From Lacihabitans sp. CS3-21 (GTDB lineage Bacteria; Bacteroidota; Bacteroidia; Cytophagales; Spirosomataceae): a stretch of DNA of 64,000 nucleotides. The position numbers and the translations under genes were made by a program. The stretch's first letter is position 1; each line of letters begins with the position of its first letter. The DNA lies in contig NZ_RJUD01000018.1 of the NCBI RefSeq assembly GCF_024343675.1, positions 22,628-86,627 of the forward strand, read 5' to 3'. Below the pieces are notes generated by a model that was not told the origin of the DNA, did no database searches, and was given only the letters and a program-made list of their open reading frames with translations. Shown here piece by piece: positions 33,104 through 42,622 of this stretch.

Positions 33104-33756
33104 TCAACCAGGTCATTTTTAATCGCAAAAGCCACGAGTTTGGCCGTATTGTTCACGCCAAGTTTTTCCATAATTCTTAATCTATGCCCTTCAACTGTTC
33201 TTGGGCTGATACACATGGTATCTCCAATTTCAGTTGTGGTAAGTCCTTCGCAAATATGTTTTAAAACCTCCAACTCACGGGTAGAAAGATCTGTTTTGTA
33301 ATTGAAGATTTTATTCGGAGTTTGGGTATTCTTTTTATTCATTTTCCTCAACATTGCTCTACTCACAAAGTCTGAAAAATAAACACCAGAATCATATACT
33401 TTTCTGATGGCAAGGATAACCTCATCGGTGTCTGTGTCTTTAAGCAAATAGCCATTTGCCCCTATTTCCATCAAATGAAGAATGAATTGATCCTCATCAT
33501 GCATTGAAAGAATAATTATTTTTATTTGTTCATTCTTTTCTCTCAAAAGTTTAGTGGTGGCTATTCCATCTAACTCTGGCATTTGTATATCCAAAAGGAC
33601 CACCTCAACGTCATTTAAGTTTGGGTGATCTAAAAATTCTCTTCCATTAACTGCATCAAACAATACTTCAAAATCATCTATTTGCTGAAGTATTGACATC
33701 AACCCCTTTCTAAATAGTTTATGGTCATCTACCAGAGCTATTTTAATTTTTTTCAT
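33100..33756 (-). CDS. NarL/FixJ-type response regulator of a four-gene sensory cassette
   Basis: 218 residues. Receiver domain at 1-125: ALVDDHKLFRKGLMSIL (acidic pair), VVLLDIQMPELDG (phosphoacceptor Asp about 56), IIILSMHDE and YLLKD with the conserved Lys. A LuxR-type HTH fills the C-terminus: LSTRELEVLKHICEGLTTTEIGDTMCISPRTVEGHRLRIMEKLGV. Overlaps the kinase gene by 14 nt and is the last gene of the module. Convergent with RidA. Confidence 0.93.
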   Translation of the reverse strand: MKKIKIALVDDHKLFRKGLMSILQQIDDFEVLFDAVNGREFLDHPNLNDVEVVLLDIQMPELDGIATTKLLREKNEQIKIIILSMHDEDQFILHLMEIGANGYLLKDTDTDEVILAIRKVYDSGVYFSDFVSRAMLRKMNKKNTQTPNKIFNYKTDLSTRELEVLKHICEGLTTTEIGDTMCISPRTVEGHRLRIMEKLGVNNTAKLVAFAIKNDLVD

Positions 33757-34558
33757 GACAATCGCTTATTTCAATTTCAAATCTAGTTCCTTTCTCGGGA
33801 TTAAGAATCTTTATAGCCCCATTAATGATGGACAATCTACTTTCAATATTTCTGATTCCTAAGCCGCTGTTAGGATTTCTAAGAACCTCTTCCATTGAAA
33901 ACCCAACACCATTATCAGCAAATATCAAGAACATAGTGTTGTTTTCAAAATTAAGAATCAAATCTATCTTTGAAGCTTCGGAATGCTTAAGGGCGTTGTT
34001 TGAAAGTTCTTGAATTATTCTAAAAACTGACAATTCGACCTTTGGAGCGAATCTACTTTTTTCAGAGATGTTTTTGTGTAAAAATTTAAATTCAATGCTA
34101 GAGTTTTTCTCGATTTTGTTAAAAAACTCTTCAATGGCATGAATGAGTCCGAAGTTTTCGAGTGTTTGTGGCACCAAATCTTTAGAAATGCTCCTCACCA
34201 AACCAATGGATTCGTCAATGAGCTCTTTGTTATTGTTAACCAACTTCTTAATAGATTCATCCTCCACTTCCTTTTTCACCAATTGATTATTGCCCATTTT
34301 TAATACAGAGAGCAAGGCTCCAACCTCATCGTGCAAATCTTTGGCCAATCGTCTACGTTCAATTTCTTGAACTTCCATCGAATTTTCTAATAGTTTTTTC
34401 TGAAACTCCAACTCAATGGCCTGTTTTTCTTCGTTCTGTTTTATCTCTAATTTGAACTGTTTCCGCTGATAATAAACTACAAATACTATGAAAGAAAGTA
34501 TAAAAAAAATGAGCATTGAAGTACCCAATATCAAATATGTTTCTATGGAGAACTTCAT
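33743..34558 (-). CDS. sensor histidine kinase (HisKA_3/LiaS-type) with single membrane segment
   Basis: 271 residues from ATG 34558. One N-terminal transmembrane helix (YLILGTSMLIFFILSFIVFVVYY), a coiled-coil rich in Gln/Glu/Lys, and then the dimerisation/phosphoacceptor helix IERRRLAKDLHDEVGALLSVLKM with His in DLHDE. The HATPase has IIQELSNNALKHSEAS (N box) and IFADNGVGFSMEEV (G1). There is no extracellular sensor domain, so it probably gets its signal from the adjacent 7TM protein. I prefer ATG 34558 because it forms an ATGA overlap with the 7TM stop; 34594 is an alternative. Confidence 0.9.
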   Translation of the reverse strand: MKFSIETYLILGTSMLIFFILSFIVFVVYYQRKQFKLEIKQNEEKQAIELEFQKKLLENSMEVQEIERRRLAKDLHDEVGALLSVLKMGNNQLVKKEVEDESIKKLVNNNKELIDESIGLVRSISKDLVPQTLENFGLIHAIEEFFNKIEKNSSIEFKFLHKNISEKSRFAPKVELSVFRIIQELSNNALKHSEASKIDLILNFENNTMFLIFADNGVGFSMEEVLRNPNSGLGIRNIESRLSIINGAIKILNPEKGTRFEIEISDCHEKN

Positions 34559-35244
34559 TTTAATTTTATTTGAGCGTTCTTTTTCAAATTCCAAAAACCA
34601 ACTGCAAAAAGTATAAACATTACCGAAGTTAAATATTCTAGAATACTTCTAAATAGAAAATACGTATGACTTTTTATATCAGGAGTTATGGAAAACTGAA
34701 AGAAAAAATAAATCAATAATGTGCTAAAACAATAAAACAAAATGCCTGTATTGAACCAGAAGAAAGGATAAATGAGTAAATCTCTAATTTTAGGATAATC
34801 TATTAATCTTACAAAATACCACACAGCAATTGAACCTAATAATAAAACATTTATCCAATTGTATTTCCCTTTTTCGATTATTCCAAAAAGTTGAAAGACT
34901 AATCCTCCACACATTATTGATAAAAAAGAGAAAAGGACTATCCTGTCTGAGCTCCTTTTTATTCCCAAAAAGTAGACAGAAAGCAAGAAAATATTTATCG
35001 AATAAATTTTAGTGTCATTATATAGCAAATTATTGATATCCAATGCGGTAGTAATCCAAGTTGGTATGTCAGTTACAATGAAGAAAATGACAAAATACAA
35101 TATCAATCTAGACGATTTAGTAGCATACTTCCTAGTAATGATACCAATAGATAATGGCAAAATAGGAATCAAACTTCCTATCGCATACTCAGGATAAGTT
35201 GTCCCAATTCTAATTATCTCGTCTAAAATTTGTTTCAGTTGCAT
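34555..35244 (-). CDS. 7TM membrane protein of a sensory cassette, unknown family
   Basis: 229 residues with about seven hydrophobic helices (e.g. AIGSLIPILPLSIGIIT, LILYFVIFFIVTDIPTWITT, ILFYCFSTLLIYFFFQF, LTSVMFILFAVGFWNL). No soluble domain and no catalytic motif. Placed between a small Cys-tailed protein and a kinase without a sensor domain, it is the natural candidate for the signal-receiving partner. Start ATG 35244 lies within the preceding gene (10-nt overlap), and its stop overlaps the kinase ATG, so all four genes are translationally coupled. Confidence 0.72.
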   Translation of the reverse strand: MQLKQILDEIIRIGTTYPEYAIGSLIPILPLSIGIITRKYATKSSRLILYFVIFFIVTDIPTWITTALDINNLLYNDTKIYSINIFLLSVYFLGIKRSSDRIVLFSFLSIMCGGLVFQLFGIIEKGKYNWINVLLLGSIAVWYFVRLIDYPKIRDLLIYPFFWFNTGILFYCFSTLLIYFFFQFSITPDIKSHTYFLFRSILEYLTSVMFILFAVGFWNLKKNAQIKLK

Positions 35245-35591
35245 ATATTAGGACAACCTGGTCCATTTGATAAATAAGGTCTATTTGGGTCTTTCAATCC
35301 AGTAGAATCTTTGGCTATGTTTTTTAGATTTTCATCGGCTCCTATTAAGACCAAATTGGGCATATTTTCATCCTCCATGCCAAAAATAATTTTTATACCT
35401 ACACAATCTTCATTTTTTAAAATCTCCAAAAGATGGTCTTTCCCAAAAAATTGTGAACGCACTGGATCTTCATCCTTAAAAACTCTTTTTCTGAGATCTA
35501 GATGTTTTTTTTGTTTTGCCACAGCTTCATCTAGGCTAATAAACTCTCCTGATGTAGAACTAACTTTGGGTTTGCCTTTACTTGTTTGCAT
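35235..35591 (-). CDS. small soluble protein with C-terminal CPNIC tail, first gene of the sensory cassette
   Basis: 118 residues, no signal peptide, charged N-terminal half (AVAKQKKHLDLRKRVFKDEDPVRSQFFG) and a beta-like segment GIKIIFGMEDENMPNLVLIGAD. It ends PYLSNGPGCPNICN: two Cys in CPNIC at the very C-terminus, suited to disulfide or metal chemistry. I recall similar short proteins with Cys-Pro-x-x-Cys tails next to kinases in this phylum, but cannot verify it here. Role unknown; context says it is part of a coupled sensory operon. Confidence 0.65.
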   Translation of the reverse strand: MQTSKGKPKVSSTSGEFISLDEAVAKQKKHLDLRKRVFKDEDPVRSQFFGKDHLLEILKNEDCVGIKIIFGMEDENMPNLVLIGADENLKNIAKDSTGLKDPNRPYLSNGPGCPNICN

Positions 35592-35843
35592 ATTTTATAT
35601 TGTTGTTTTGTAATAGGTAAATCTAATTCTAAAAAAATACTTTACCAAACGACGAGTAGCCTACCTAAAAAATAACTACCTGAATATCATTACTTTACAT
35701 AATACCTTTTAAATAAAACACGTATAAATACTTGATGAAAAAAGTAAAAATACTCAATAATTATGACTACCACCATTTAAAATCATTTCTTAAATTTTGA
35801 GCCTAAAATACAATTTCTGTTATTTGTATAAAAATACCAACAG

Positions 35844-37475
35844 ATGAAAAAATTCGAGGGAAATATCGTTAACATTTTTGACAATTCTATATTTTTTGGA
35901 GAAATTACGGTTTTTGAAGGCCGCATTTTCAATATCGTAAGAGTCAAAGAAGAGATGCCTGATGTACCATATTTCCTTCCTGGCTTTGTAGATGCCCATG
36001 TTCACATAGAAAGTTCGATGCTCAGTCCGAGCCAATTTGGCAAAATGGCCGTAGTGCATGGGACTGTTGGAACGGTTTCGGATCCACATGAAATAGCCAA
36101 TGTTTTAGGCACAAAGGGCATTGAGTTCATGATTGAAAATGGTGAAAAAATCCCTTTTAAGTTTTGTTTTGGGGCACCGTCTTGTGTTCCAGCTACTGAA
36201 TTTGAAACTGCGGGTGCTGTAGTTTCGGAAAAAGATATTGAATATTTAATGGCTCATCCCAAAATTGGATATTTGGCTGAAATGATGAATTTCCCAGGAG
36301 TGATTTATGAGAATAATGAAGTTCTAGCGAAGTTAGCAATTGCGAAAAAATATCAAAAACCGATTGATGGACACGCTCCTGGTTTAAGGGGAGAGCAGGC
36401 AAAAAAATATTTCTCTTTTGGAATAAGCACTGACCATGAGTGCTTTAGTTATGATGAAGCTAAAGAAAAATTAGATTTAGGGGTTAATGTTTTAATTCGA
36501 GAAGGAAGTGCTGCAAAAAATTTCAATGATTTGATTCCCCTTGCCAATGATTACTCGGCCCAAATGATGTTTTGCTCTGACGACAAACACCCCGATGACC
36601 TCGCCGAAGGCCATATTAACATTTTGGTAAAAAGGGCAGTGGATAGCGGAGTAGATGTATTTAAAGTTCTTCGAATGGCTTCGCTCAATCCCGTTAGGCA
36701 TTACGACCTAAACGTTGGTTTATTACGTGAAGGTGAAACAGCAGATTTCATTGAAGTAAATAATCTTCAAGAATTTAAAGTGATTTCAACTTATATCGAT
36801 GGTGAATTGGTGGCGAGTAAAGGCAAAACTTTGATACCAGATATCAAGGCAGAAAAAGTTAATAATTTCAGTGCAAAAACTATCAAAGCCGAGGACTTAA
36901 ATCTTGAAATTCCGAAAGATTCGAAGTTTATTAAAACTATTAAAGTGAATGATGGCCAGTTAATTACCGACTCGTTATTGTTTGAATTAACCCATAAGGA
37001 TTCTGAATATCTAGTTCAAAATGACATATTAAAGTTGGTTGTATATAATCGATACAGAGATTCGAAGCCAACATTGGCATTCATCACCGGATTTGGAATA
37101 AAAAATGGTGCTATCGCCTCTTCTGTTGCTCACGATTCTCACAATATCATTGCGGTTGGCTCCAGCGATGTGGACATTGCAGAAGCCATAAATCTGATTG
37201 TCAGGGAAAAAGGCGGGATATCGGTGGTTTCGGATAAAAAAATGGGCGTTTTGCCATTACCAATTGCAGGATTGATGAGCGACAAAGATGGATATGAAGT
37301 GGCCAATGACTATACTCAGATAGATGAATTTACCAAAACCCAACTAAATTGTCCGCTCAGATCTCCATTTATGAGCCTTTCGTTTATGGCTTTGTTGGTA
37401 ATTCCATCGTTAAAATTATCTGATAAAGGGCTTTTTGATGGCACTACTTTTCAGTTTACCGAGATTTTCGAATAA
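35844..37475 (+). CDS. ade: adenine deaminase
   Basis: 543 residues. Converts adenine to hypoxanthine plus ammonia for purine salvage. Metal-binding amidohydrolase motifs: FLPGFVDAHVHIESSMLSP (HxH), VSDPHEIANVLG, IDGHAPGLRGEQAKKYFSFGISTDHECFSYDEA, and MMFCSDDKHPDDLAEGHIN. The C-terminal Ade-specific domain contains VAHDSHNIIAVGSSDVDIAEAINLIV. Full family length. Not an operon: a sensory cassette lies upstream in the opposite direction and a bidirectional terminator downstream. Confidence 0.95.
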   Translation: MKKFEGNIVNIFDNSIFFGEITVFEGRIFNIVRVKEEMPDVPYFLPGFVDAHVHIESSMLSPSQFGKMAVVHGTVGTVSDPHEIANVLGTKGIEFMIENGEKIPFKFCFGAPSCVPATEFETAGAVVSEKDIEYLMAHPKIGYLAEMMNFPGVIYENNEVLAKLAIAKKYQKPIDGHAPGLRGEQAKKYFSFGISTDHECFSYDEAKEKLDLGVNVLIREGSAAKNFNDLIPLANDYSAQMMFCSDDKHPDDLAEGHINILVKRAVDSGVDVFKVLRMASLNPVRHYDLNVGLLREGETADFIEVNNLQEFKVISTYIDGELVASKGKTLIPDIKAEKVNNFSAKTIKAEDLNLEIPKDSKFIKTIKVNDGQLITDSLLFELTHKDSEYLVQNDILKLVVYNRYRDSKPTLAFITGFGIKNGAIASSVAHDSHNIIAVGSSDVDIAEAINLIVREKGGISVVSDKKMGVLPLPIAGLMSDKDGYEVANDYTQIDEFTKTQLNCPLRSPFMSLSFMALLVIPSLKLSDKGLFDGTTFQFTEIFE

Positions 37476-37479
37476 AAAA

Positions 37480-37507
37480 AATAGACTCAGTTTTGGCTGA
37501 GTCTATT
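37480..37507. terminator. bidirectional terminator between ade and the M1 peptidase
   Basis: Perfect 11-bp stem AATAGACTCAG / CTGAGTCTATT, loop TTTTGG, flanked by A7 on the left and TTTTG on the right. Confidence 0.88.
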
Positions 37508-37524
37508 TTGCATTTCTTTCAAAT

Positions 37525-39879
37525 TTAATTCTTCCCACTTCCACCAATTGCACCCGCTTCATTTTGGCGAGCCTCTTGCATTGGATTCGTTGTAGGCCTT
37601 TGGCTTTGTTGTTTCATCAACTGAAACTTAGTTGGTTTCTCAGGCTCTTTTGGATAAACATTGTCAGAGTCGTCAATGTCTGGTAATTCAAAATATGGAT
37701 CAAGTTTAAACTTCGCCACTTTTTTGTTCGTGGTTATGGTCTTCTTGATTTCTTTGTTGTTTAATCTCCATATTTCAGCAGGAAATCTAAAGTCTTCAAT
37801 AGTGCCATCTTCATACTGGGCTTGAACAATTAGTGGCATCACCAAACCGCCTTTGTTTTTGATTTTTAAAACATAAAACTGTTTTTTATCCTCTATCCAT
37901 TTTCTTTCTTCAGGACTCAAAGACTCCAAATATTTTTGATATTTGGCTTTATCACTTTCAGTTACTTTGAGCGGATCATAGTTATTGTAGAAGTCTTTCA
38001 TGCTTGGGTCGGCTTCAACCACAGACTGCGGAATATCTTTTTCGTTTCTCATAGTACTCAAAGTCTTTTTCTTAGCTTCGGCTGTTTGCTTGGCCAACGC
38101 CTTGGTATCTTCGGGATTTTGCGTATCTACTTGCATCCATTCTACCTCCGCAATTCCTTGATCTAAAGCATCAACACTATAAAACCAGCCTTTCCAAAAC
38201 CAATCCAAATCTACGGCTGAGGCGTCTTCCATGGTACGGAAGAAATCAGCAGGTGTTGGGTGTTTGAAAGCCCAACGGCGAGCGTATTCTTTAAATGCAT
38301 AATCAAAAAGCTCTCTCCCCATTACAGTTTCTCTCAAAATATTCAAACCAGTGGCTGGCTTAGAATAGGCATTGGGGCCGAAAGTGCCTGGTAGAATATT
38401 ATCACTGCTCGACATGATAGAATTTTGCTTCGCTGGATCTAACTTCATATAAGACACAATATGCTGTGGCTCGATTCCGTCAGCTGGAAAATCTCTATCC
38501 CATTCTCTACAAACAATTCCTTCCAAGAAACTATTTAGACCTTCGTCCATCCATGACCATTGTCTTTCGTCAGAATTGACAATCATAGGAAAGAAATTAT
38601 GGCCTACTTCATGAATGATCACCAAAATCAAGAAATTCTTAGTGCCTTCTGAGTAAGTGCCATCAGCTTGAGGGCGTGCTCCATTGAAACTCATCATTGG
38701 GTATTCCATTCCGCCCACAGGTCCATGAACAGAATAAGCCACAGGATATGGATAAGCAATGGTTCTTTTCGAATATTGGGTAAGCGTATGAGCAACCAAT
38801 CTGGTTGAATATTGTCCCCAAAGCGGATTACCTTCTTTAGGATAAAGCGACATTGCCCAAACTTTCTTGCCTTCAACGTCCACCTTCATGGCATCCCAAA
38901 TAAACTTACGAGAAGCTGCGAAAGCAAAATCTCTTACATTTTTGGCCGCATAAATCCAAGTCTTTTTACCAGTTGGTTTGCTTTTTTCGGCAGCTTCAGC
39001 TTCGCTTTGATTAACAATTAAAACTGGTGCTGTGGTATTTTCAGCCTGAGTCAATCTTGAAATCTGCGTTGCAGAAAGCACCTCTTTCTGATTTTGCAAT
39101 TCACCTGTTGCACCAACCACCATGTCGTTAGGAACAGTAATAGCCACTTTATAATCTCCAAAAACCAACGCAAATTCGCCTTGACCTAAGAATTGCTTGT
39201 TTTGCCAGCCAGTTACATCGTCGTAAACACACATACGAGGAAACCATTGAGCCATTTCATATAGGTAATTGCCGTCTTTTTCAAAATATTCATATCCACT
39301 CCTCGCTCTCTGAGCGTTGGCGTCAACAATATTAAAACTCCAATCCACATTAAAGACGAAATTTTGACCTTTGAGCAAAGGAGTTGGCAAATCTACCCGC
39401 ATCATGGTTCCGTTGATGGTATATTTAAGCTTGTTTCCGAGTTTGTCGGAAACTTTTTGAATCAAATACCCATATTCTTTATCTGTTTTATCACTTAAGC
39501 CCTTCAATGCAGCACCACTTGAACCTCTTTCATGGCTTATTGAAGTCTGACGTGTAGTTCTGGCATCAGATTTTTCGTTGAAATTGTTTTGGTCAAGTTG
39601 TAACCATAAATACGTTAAGGCATCAGGAGAAACATTATAGTAAGTGATTTTTTCAGAAGCTGTAATACGCTGGTTCTCATCGTCCAATTCTACTTTGATG
39701 TCATAATCGGCCTTTTGCTGCCAATATTCCTTACCAGGAGCTCCGCTGGCTGTCCTGTAGGTGTTTGGTGTGGGCAAACTAGTTCCCATTTGTTCAAAAA
39801 CCGTGTTGGCGTTGTAATTTGTTGTTTGCTGAGCATGAGCCCAAATTCCTATCAAAAGGAATAGAAGCGTTTTTTTCAT
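37525..39879 (-). CDS. M1-family zinc metallopeptidase
   Basis: 784 residues from ATG 39879 with signal peptide KKTLLFLLIGIWAHAQQ. The zinc site is HEVGHNFFPMIVNSDERQWSWMDEGLNSFLE: HEVGH plus the distant Glu. The exopeptidase motif GAMEN appears as GGMEYPM, as in a Bacteroidota-specific M1 subgroup. The N-terminal beta domain covers about 50-290; a long C-terminal region ends in a Gln/Asn-rich tail. Acts outside the cytoplasm on peptides. An in-frame ATG at 39909 would add 10 residues that spoil the signal. Confidence 0.92.
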   Translation of the reverse strand: MKKTLLFLLIGIWAHAQQTTNYNANTVFEQMGTSLPTPNTYRTASGAPGKEYWQQKADYDIKVELDDENQRITASEKITYYNVSPDALTYLWLQLDQNNFNEKSDARTTRQTSISHERGSSGAALKGLSDKTDKEYGYLIQKVSDKLGNKLKYTINGTMMRVDLPTPLLKGQNFVFNVDWSFNIVDANAQRARSGYEYFEKDGNYLYEMAQWFPRMCVYDDVTGWQNKQFLGQGEFALVFGDYKVAITVPNDMVVGATGELQNQKEVLSATQISRLTQAENTTAPVLIVNQSEAEAAEKSKPTGKKTWIYAAKNVRDFAFAASRKFIWDAMKVDVEGKKVWAMSLYPKEGNPLWGQYSTRLVAHTLTQYSKRTIAYPYPVAYSVHGPVGGMEYPMMSFNGARPQADGTYSEGTKNFLILVIIHEVGHNFFPMIVNSDERQWSWMDEGLNSFLEGIVCREWDRDFPADGIEPQHIVSYMKLDPAKQNSIMSSSDNILPGTFGPNAYSKPATGLNILRETVMGRELFDYAFKEYARRWAFKHPTPADFFRTMEDASAVDLDWFWKGWFYSVDALDQGIAEVEWMQVDTQNPEDTKALAKQTAEAKKKTLSTMRNEKDIPQSVVEADPSMKDFYNNYDPLKVTESDKAKYQKYLESLSPEERKWIEDKKQFYVLKIKNKGGLVMPLIVQAQYEDGTIEDFRFPAEIWRLNNKEIKKTITTNKKVAKFKLDPYFELPDIDDSDNVYPKEPEKPTKFQLMKQQSQRPTTNPMQEARQNEAGAIGGSGKN

Positions 39880-39896
39880 ATATGAAGGTTTAAAAA

Positions 39897-40490
39897 TTAA
39901 AATATCCATTTGTCTGTAATCAAGTGTAAAGTTAGTCCAGCTACCAGAGCCGAAATAATCAAATTCAATTCTCTTTTTTTGATGTTTAAAATATTGATTA
40001 ACATATAAGTAAAAAGCATAAAGAATACCACGATAATGAGCTGGCCTATTTCAAGTCCAATATTAAACGCAAATAATTCATTTACAATGTTGGAGGACTG
40101 TCCTAAAAGACTTTTTAGGTAATTAGAAAACCCTAAACCATGTATCAATCCGAAAAAGACTGTGAAAAAATACCTCAAATATTGATGTTGATTTATGTAT
40201 GAAATAGTTTTGTCAGATTTATTGAAAAAGTTACTAAAACTAGTAAAAAATATAGTGCAAGGTATTAAAAATTCAATTAAATCAGAATCTACATTCACCA
40301 TTTTCATAACTGACAAGGCCAATGTAATGGAATGTCCGATAGTGAAAAAAGTGATAACCCAAAGAATATTCCGCCATTGGTTAAGGTTATAAACCGCACA
40401 AAGTGCAACAATAAAAAGCATGTGATCATACCCACCAAGGTCGGTTATATGTTCGTATCCAAGCTTAAAATAAGTATAAAAATCATTCAT
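39897..40490 (-). CDS. HupE/UreJ-family membrane protein
   Basis: 197 residues with about six membrane helices. Family landmarks: GYDHMLFIVALCAVYNLNQWRNILWVITFFTIGHSITLAL (His-containing first two helices) and FFGLIHGLGFSNYLKSLLG with its conserved His, then FNIGLEIGQLIIVVFF. These match HupE/UreJ group 2, associated with metal (nickel) permeation in other bacteria. No nickel enzyme is seen nearby, so the substrate is undetermined. Lies between a metallopeptidase and ChrA. Confidence 0.85.
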   Translation of the reverse strand: MNDFYTYFKLGYEHITDLGGYDHMLFIVALCAVYNLNQWRNILWVITFFTIGHSITLALSVMKMVNVDSDLIEFLIPCTIFFTSFSNFFNKSDKTISYINQHQYLRYFFTVFFGLIHGLGFSNYLKSLLGQSSNIVNELFAFNIGLEIGQLIIVVFFMLFTYMLINILNIKKRELNLIISALVAGLTLHLITDKWIF

Positions 40491-40510
40491 GAATATTTAT
40501 TTATTGAAAA

Positions 40511-41686
40511 TCAAACTACATATCCAAGGCAAATCCCTCCAATTATTATAAGATAACTGGGGATTTTTTCTGAATACAACAAAGCCAATGTTACAAGAAT
40601 AGTAATAATATTTATAGAACTACCCACCATTGGCTGAAATAAAGATATAGCAGCTGCTAATGTCAAACCCGTAGAAGTGGCATTTATTCCTTCCAAAGAT
40701 GCCCTTATTCCCCTGAATTGCTTGAGTTGCTCCCAGAAACGAATCACAAAGAAAATCATAAAAATACCAGGTAAAAAAATACCCACTGAAGCCACCAATG
40801 ACCCCAATATTTGACCACTCATGCCCCAACTTCGCATAGAAAGTGAACCCACATAAGAAGCAATGGAAAAAGTAGGGCCGGGTACCATTTCTGCTAGAGC
40901 AATGCCTGATAAAAATTCATCGGCACTGAGATAGTTTTTAAATTCAACGAACTCATTGAATAACAATGGCTTAAGAATGTGACCCCCACCAAAAGCAAAA
41001 CTCCCGTTTCGATAAAAATTTTCAAATAGCCTTACAGGAAGTGATTTTGTAAAAGTTCCCACAAATATTACCAACGCAAAAACTCCTGCCCAAAGAATAA
41101 AATTAGACCATTGGATTCTAATGGGCCGTTTTTCCATTTTGGCTTGCTTGCTATATTTAAAAGAGGCCACTAATCCTCCAAAAAGGATCAAAAAGGGGGT
41201 TAAATAAGGCGATCGGTATATAAAGCCTAAAATGGCTGCAAGTAACATGAGAAAAACCGAAGTTTTGGAATTAATAACCTTTTTACCAATAATATATGCA
41301 GCAAAAAATATAAAGGCTACCCCCATCGGCTTTATAAACTGCGTAAGTCTGACAAGTGTTCCTTTCTCAAAGAATGAAATTCCCAAAGCTGTGATACCCA
41401 TAAAGACCGTAGCTGGCAAGATCCAAATCAGTAAAGTAAGATAAGAAAGTTTAGCTCCGCCTAATTTAAATCCGATGGCAGTAATCGTCTGTGTGGAGGT
41501 AGGACCTGGCAATAATTGGCACAAAGCCTGCATTTCCATGAGTTCTTCCTCAGTGACATACCTATGCTGCAAAACCAAACGCTTAATAAACATAGCCAAG
41601 TGTGCCTGTGGCCCACCAAAACAGGTCAAAGAAAGAATTAAAACATCCTTTAAAAATATAATATATCTTATTTTCTTTGTCTCCAA
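40511..41686 (-). CDS. chrA: chromate transporter, two-domain ChrA
   Basis: 391 residues. Two homologous CHR domains: N-terminal with CFGGPQAHLAMF and LPGPTSTQTITAIGFKLGG, C-terminal with SFAFGGGHILKPLLFNEFV and MVPGPTFSIASYVGSL. The repeated FGGxxxH/P and PGPT motifs define the CHR family, which exports chromate in characterised members. About ten membrane segments. Whether this protein carries chromate physiologically is unproven. Starts beyond a short intergenic region from the SOD gene. Confidence 0.92.
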   Translation of the reverse strand: METKKIRYIIFLKDVLILSLTCFGGPQAHLAMFIKRLVLQHRYVTEEELMEMQALCQLLPGPTSTQTITAIGFKLGGAKLSYLTLLIWILPATVFMGITALGISFFEKGTLVRLTQFIKPMGVAFIFFAAYIIGKKVINSKTSVFLMLLAAILGFIYRSPYLTPFLILFGGLVASFKYSKQAKMEKRPIRIQWSNFILWAGVFALVIFVGTFTKSLPVRLFENFYRNGSFAFGGGHILKPLLFNEFVEFKNYLSADEFLSGIALAEMVPGPTFSIASYVGSLSMRSWGMSGQILGSLVASVGIFLPGIFMIFFVIRFWEQLKQFRGIRASLEGINATSTGLTLAAAISLFQPMVGSSINIITILVTLALLYSEKIPSYLIIIGGICLGYVV

Positions 41687-41775
41687 AATTACTTATTCAC
41701 CCGACCAAATGTCGAAATAATGGTTTAAGGTTTCTAAAATCAAAAAATGGCACAGGTTAATCTATGCCATTTAAT

Positions 41776-42468
41776 TTATGCTTTTTTTAAATTTTTATCT
41801 ACTTTATCCCAGTTAACAATATTCCAAAACGCCTTTATATAATCCGCTCTTTTGTTTTGGTATTTAAGATAATATGCATGTTCCCATACGTCTAAGCCCA
41901 AAATTGGCGTACCTTTTACCTCAGCAACATCCATGAGGGGATTATCTTGATTTGGCGTTGAACAAATTTTCAATTTATTGTCTTGCACAATCAGCCAAGC
42001 CCAACCAGAGCCAAATCTGCTGGTAGCTGCCGCGTTAAAGTCCGCTTGCATTTTTTCCAGACTTCCAAAATCTCTGTTAATCATGGTCATCAGATTTTCT
42101 GAAGGAGCAGTGGTTTTTGGGGAAAGTATCTCCCAAAAAAACGTATGATTCCAATGTCCTCCGCCATTATTGCGAACCGCTACCGTTGACTTACTGATGT
42201 TTTTTATTATATCCACCAAGGGCGTAAACTCGTTGGGAGTGCCAAGCACCGCCTTGTTTAAATTGGTCACATAGGCCTGATGATGCTTGCTATGGTGAAT
42301 TTCCATGGTTTGGGCATCAATAAATGGTTCCAAGGCATTGTATGCAAAAGGCAAATTTGGCAATGTAAATGCATCTGCGGTATTGAAAATATTGTTAGTA
42401 GTATTGGCCATCGCTTTTGTACCAGCAAGGCCTAGAAACAATGAAGAAACAAAATCTTTTCTTGTCAT
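41776..42468 (-). CDS. sod: superoxide dismutase (Fe/Mn), putatively exported
   Basis: 230 residues. Core from about residue 35: [38 protein letters not shown] (first two His ligands), [14 protein letters not shown], and [20 protein letters not shown] (Asp and His ligands). The N-terminus [21 protein letters not shown] has an Arg-Lys-x-Phe start and hydrophobic stretch, a possible Tat-like or Sec signal absent from cytoplasmic SODs. Iron versus manganese cannot be settled from sequence alone. Followed by recR in the same orientation after about 150 bp. Confidence 0.93.
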   Translation of the reverse strand: MTRKDFVSSLFLGLAGTKAMANTTNNIFNTADAFTLPNLPFAYNALEPFIDAQTMEIHHSKHHQAYVTNLNKAVLGTPNEFTPLVDIIKNISKSTVAVRNNGGGHWNHTFFWEILSPKTTAPSENLMTMINRDFGSLEKMQADFNAAATSRFGSGWAWLIVQDNKLKICSTPNQDNPLMDVAEVKGTPILGLDVWEHAYYLKYQNKRADYIKAFWNIVNWDKVDKNLKKA

Positions 42469-42622
42469 GATTGTTGTATTAAAGTAATTGAGACCTCAAT
42501 TTAAAGAAAATATGGAAACTAAGCTGAAAATATACTTTGAAAGTTTTTCAGTGGGCACTTTTAGAACAATTTATTCAAAAAAAAAAGAAAGGTAAAAATC
42601 TATAAAATATGAGCAGAAACAA

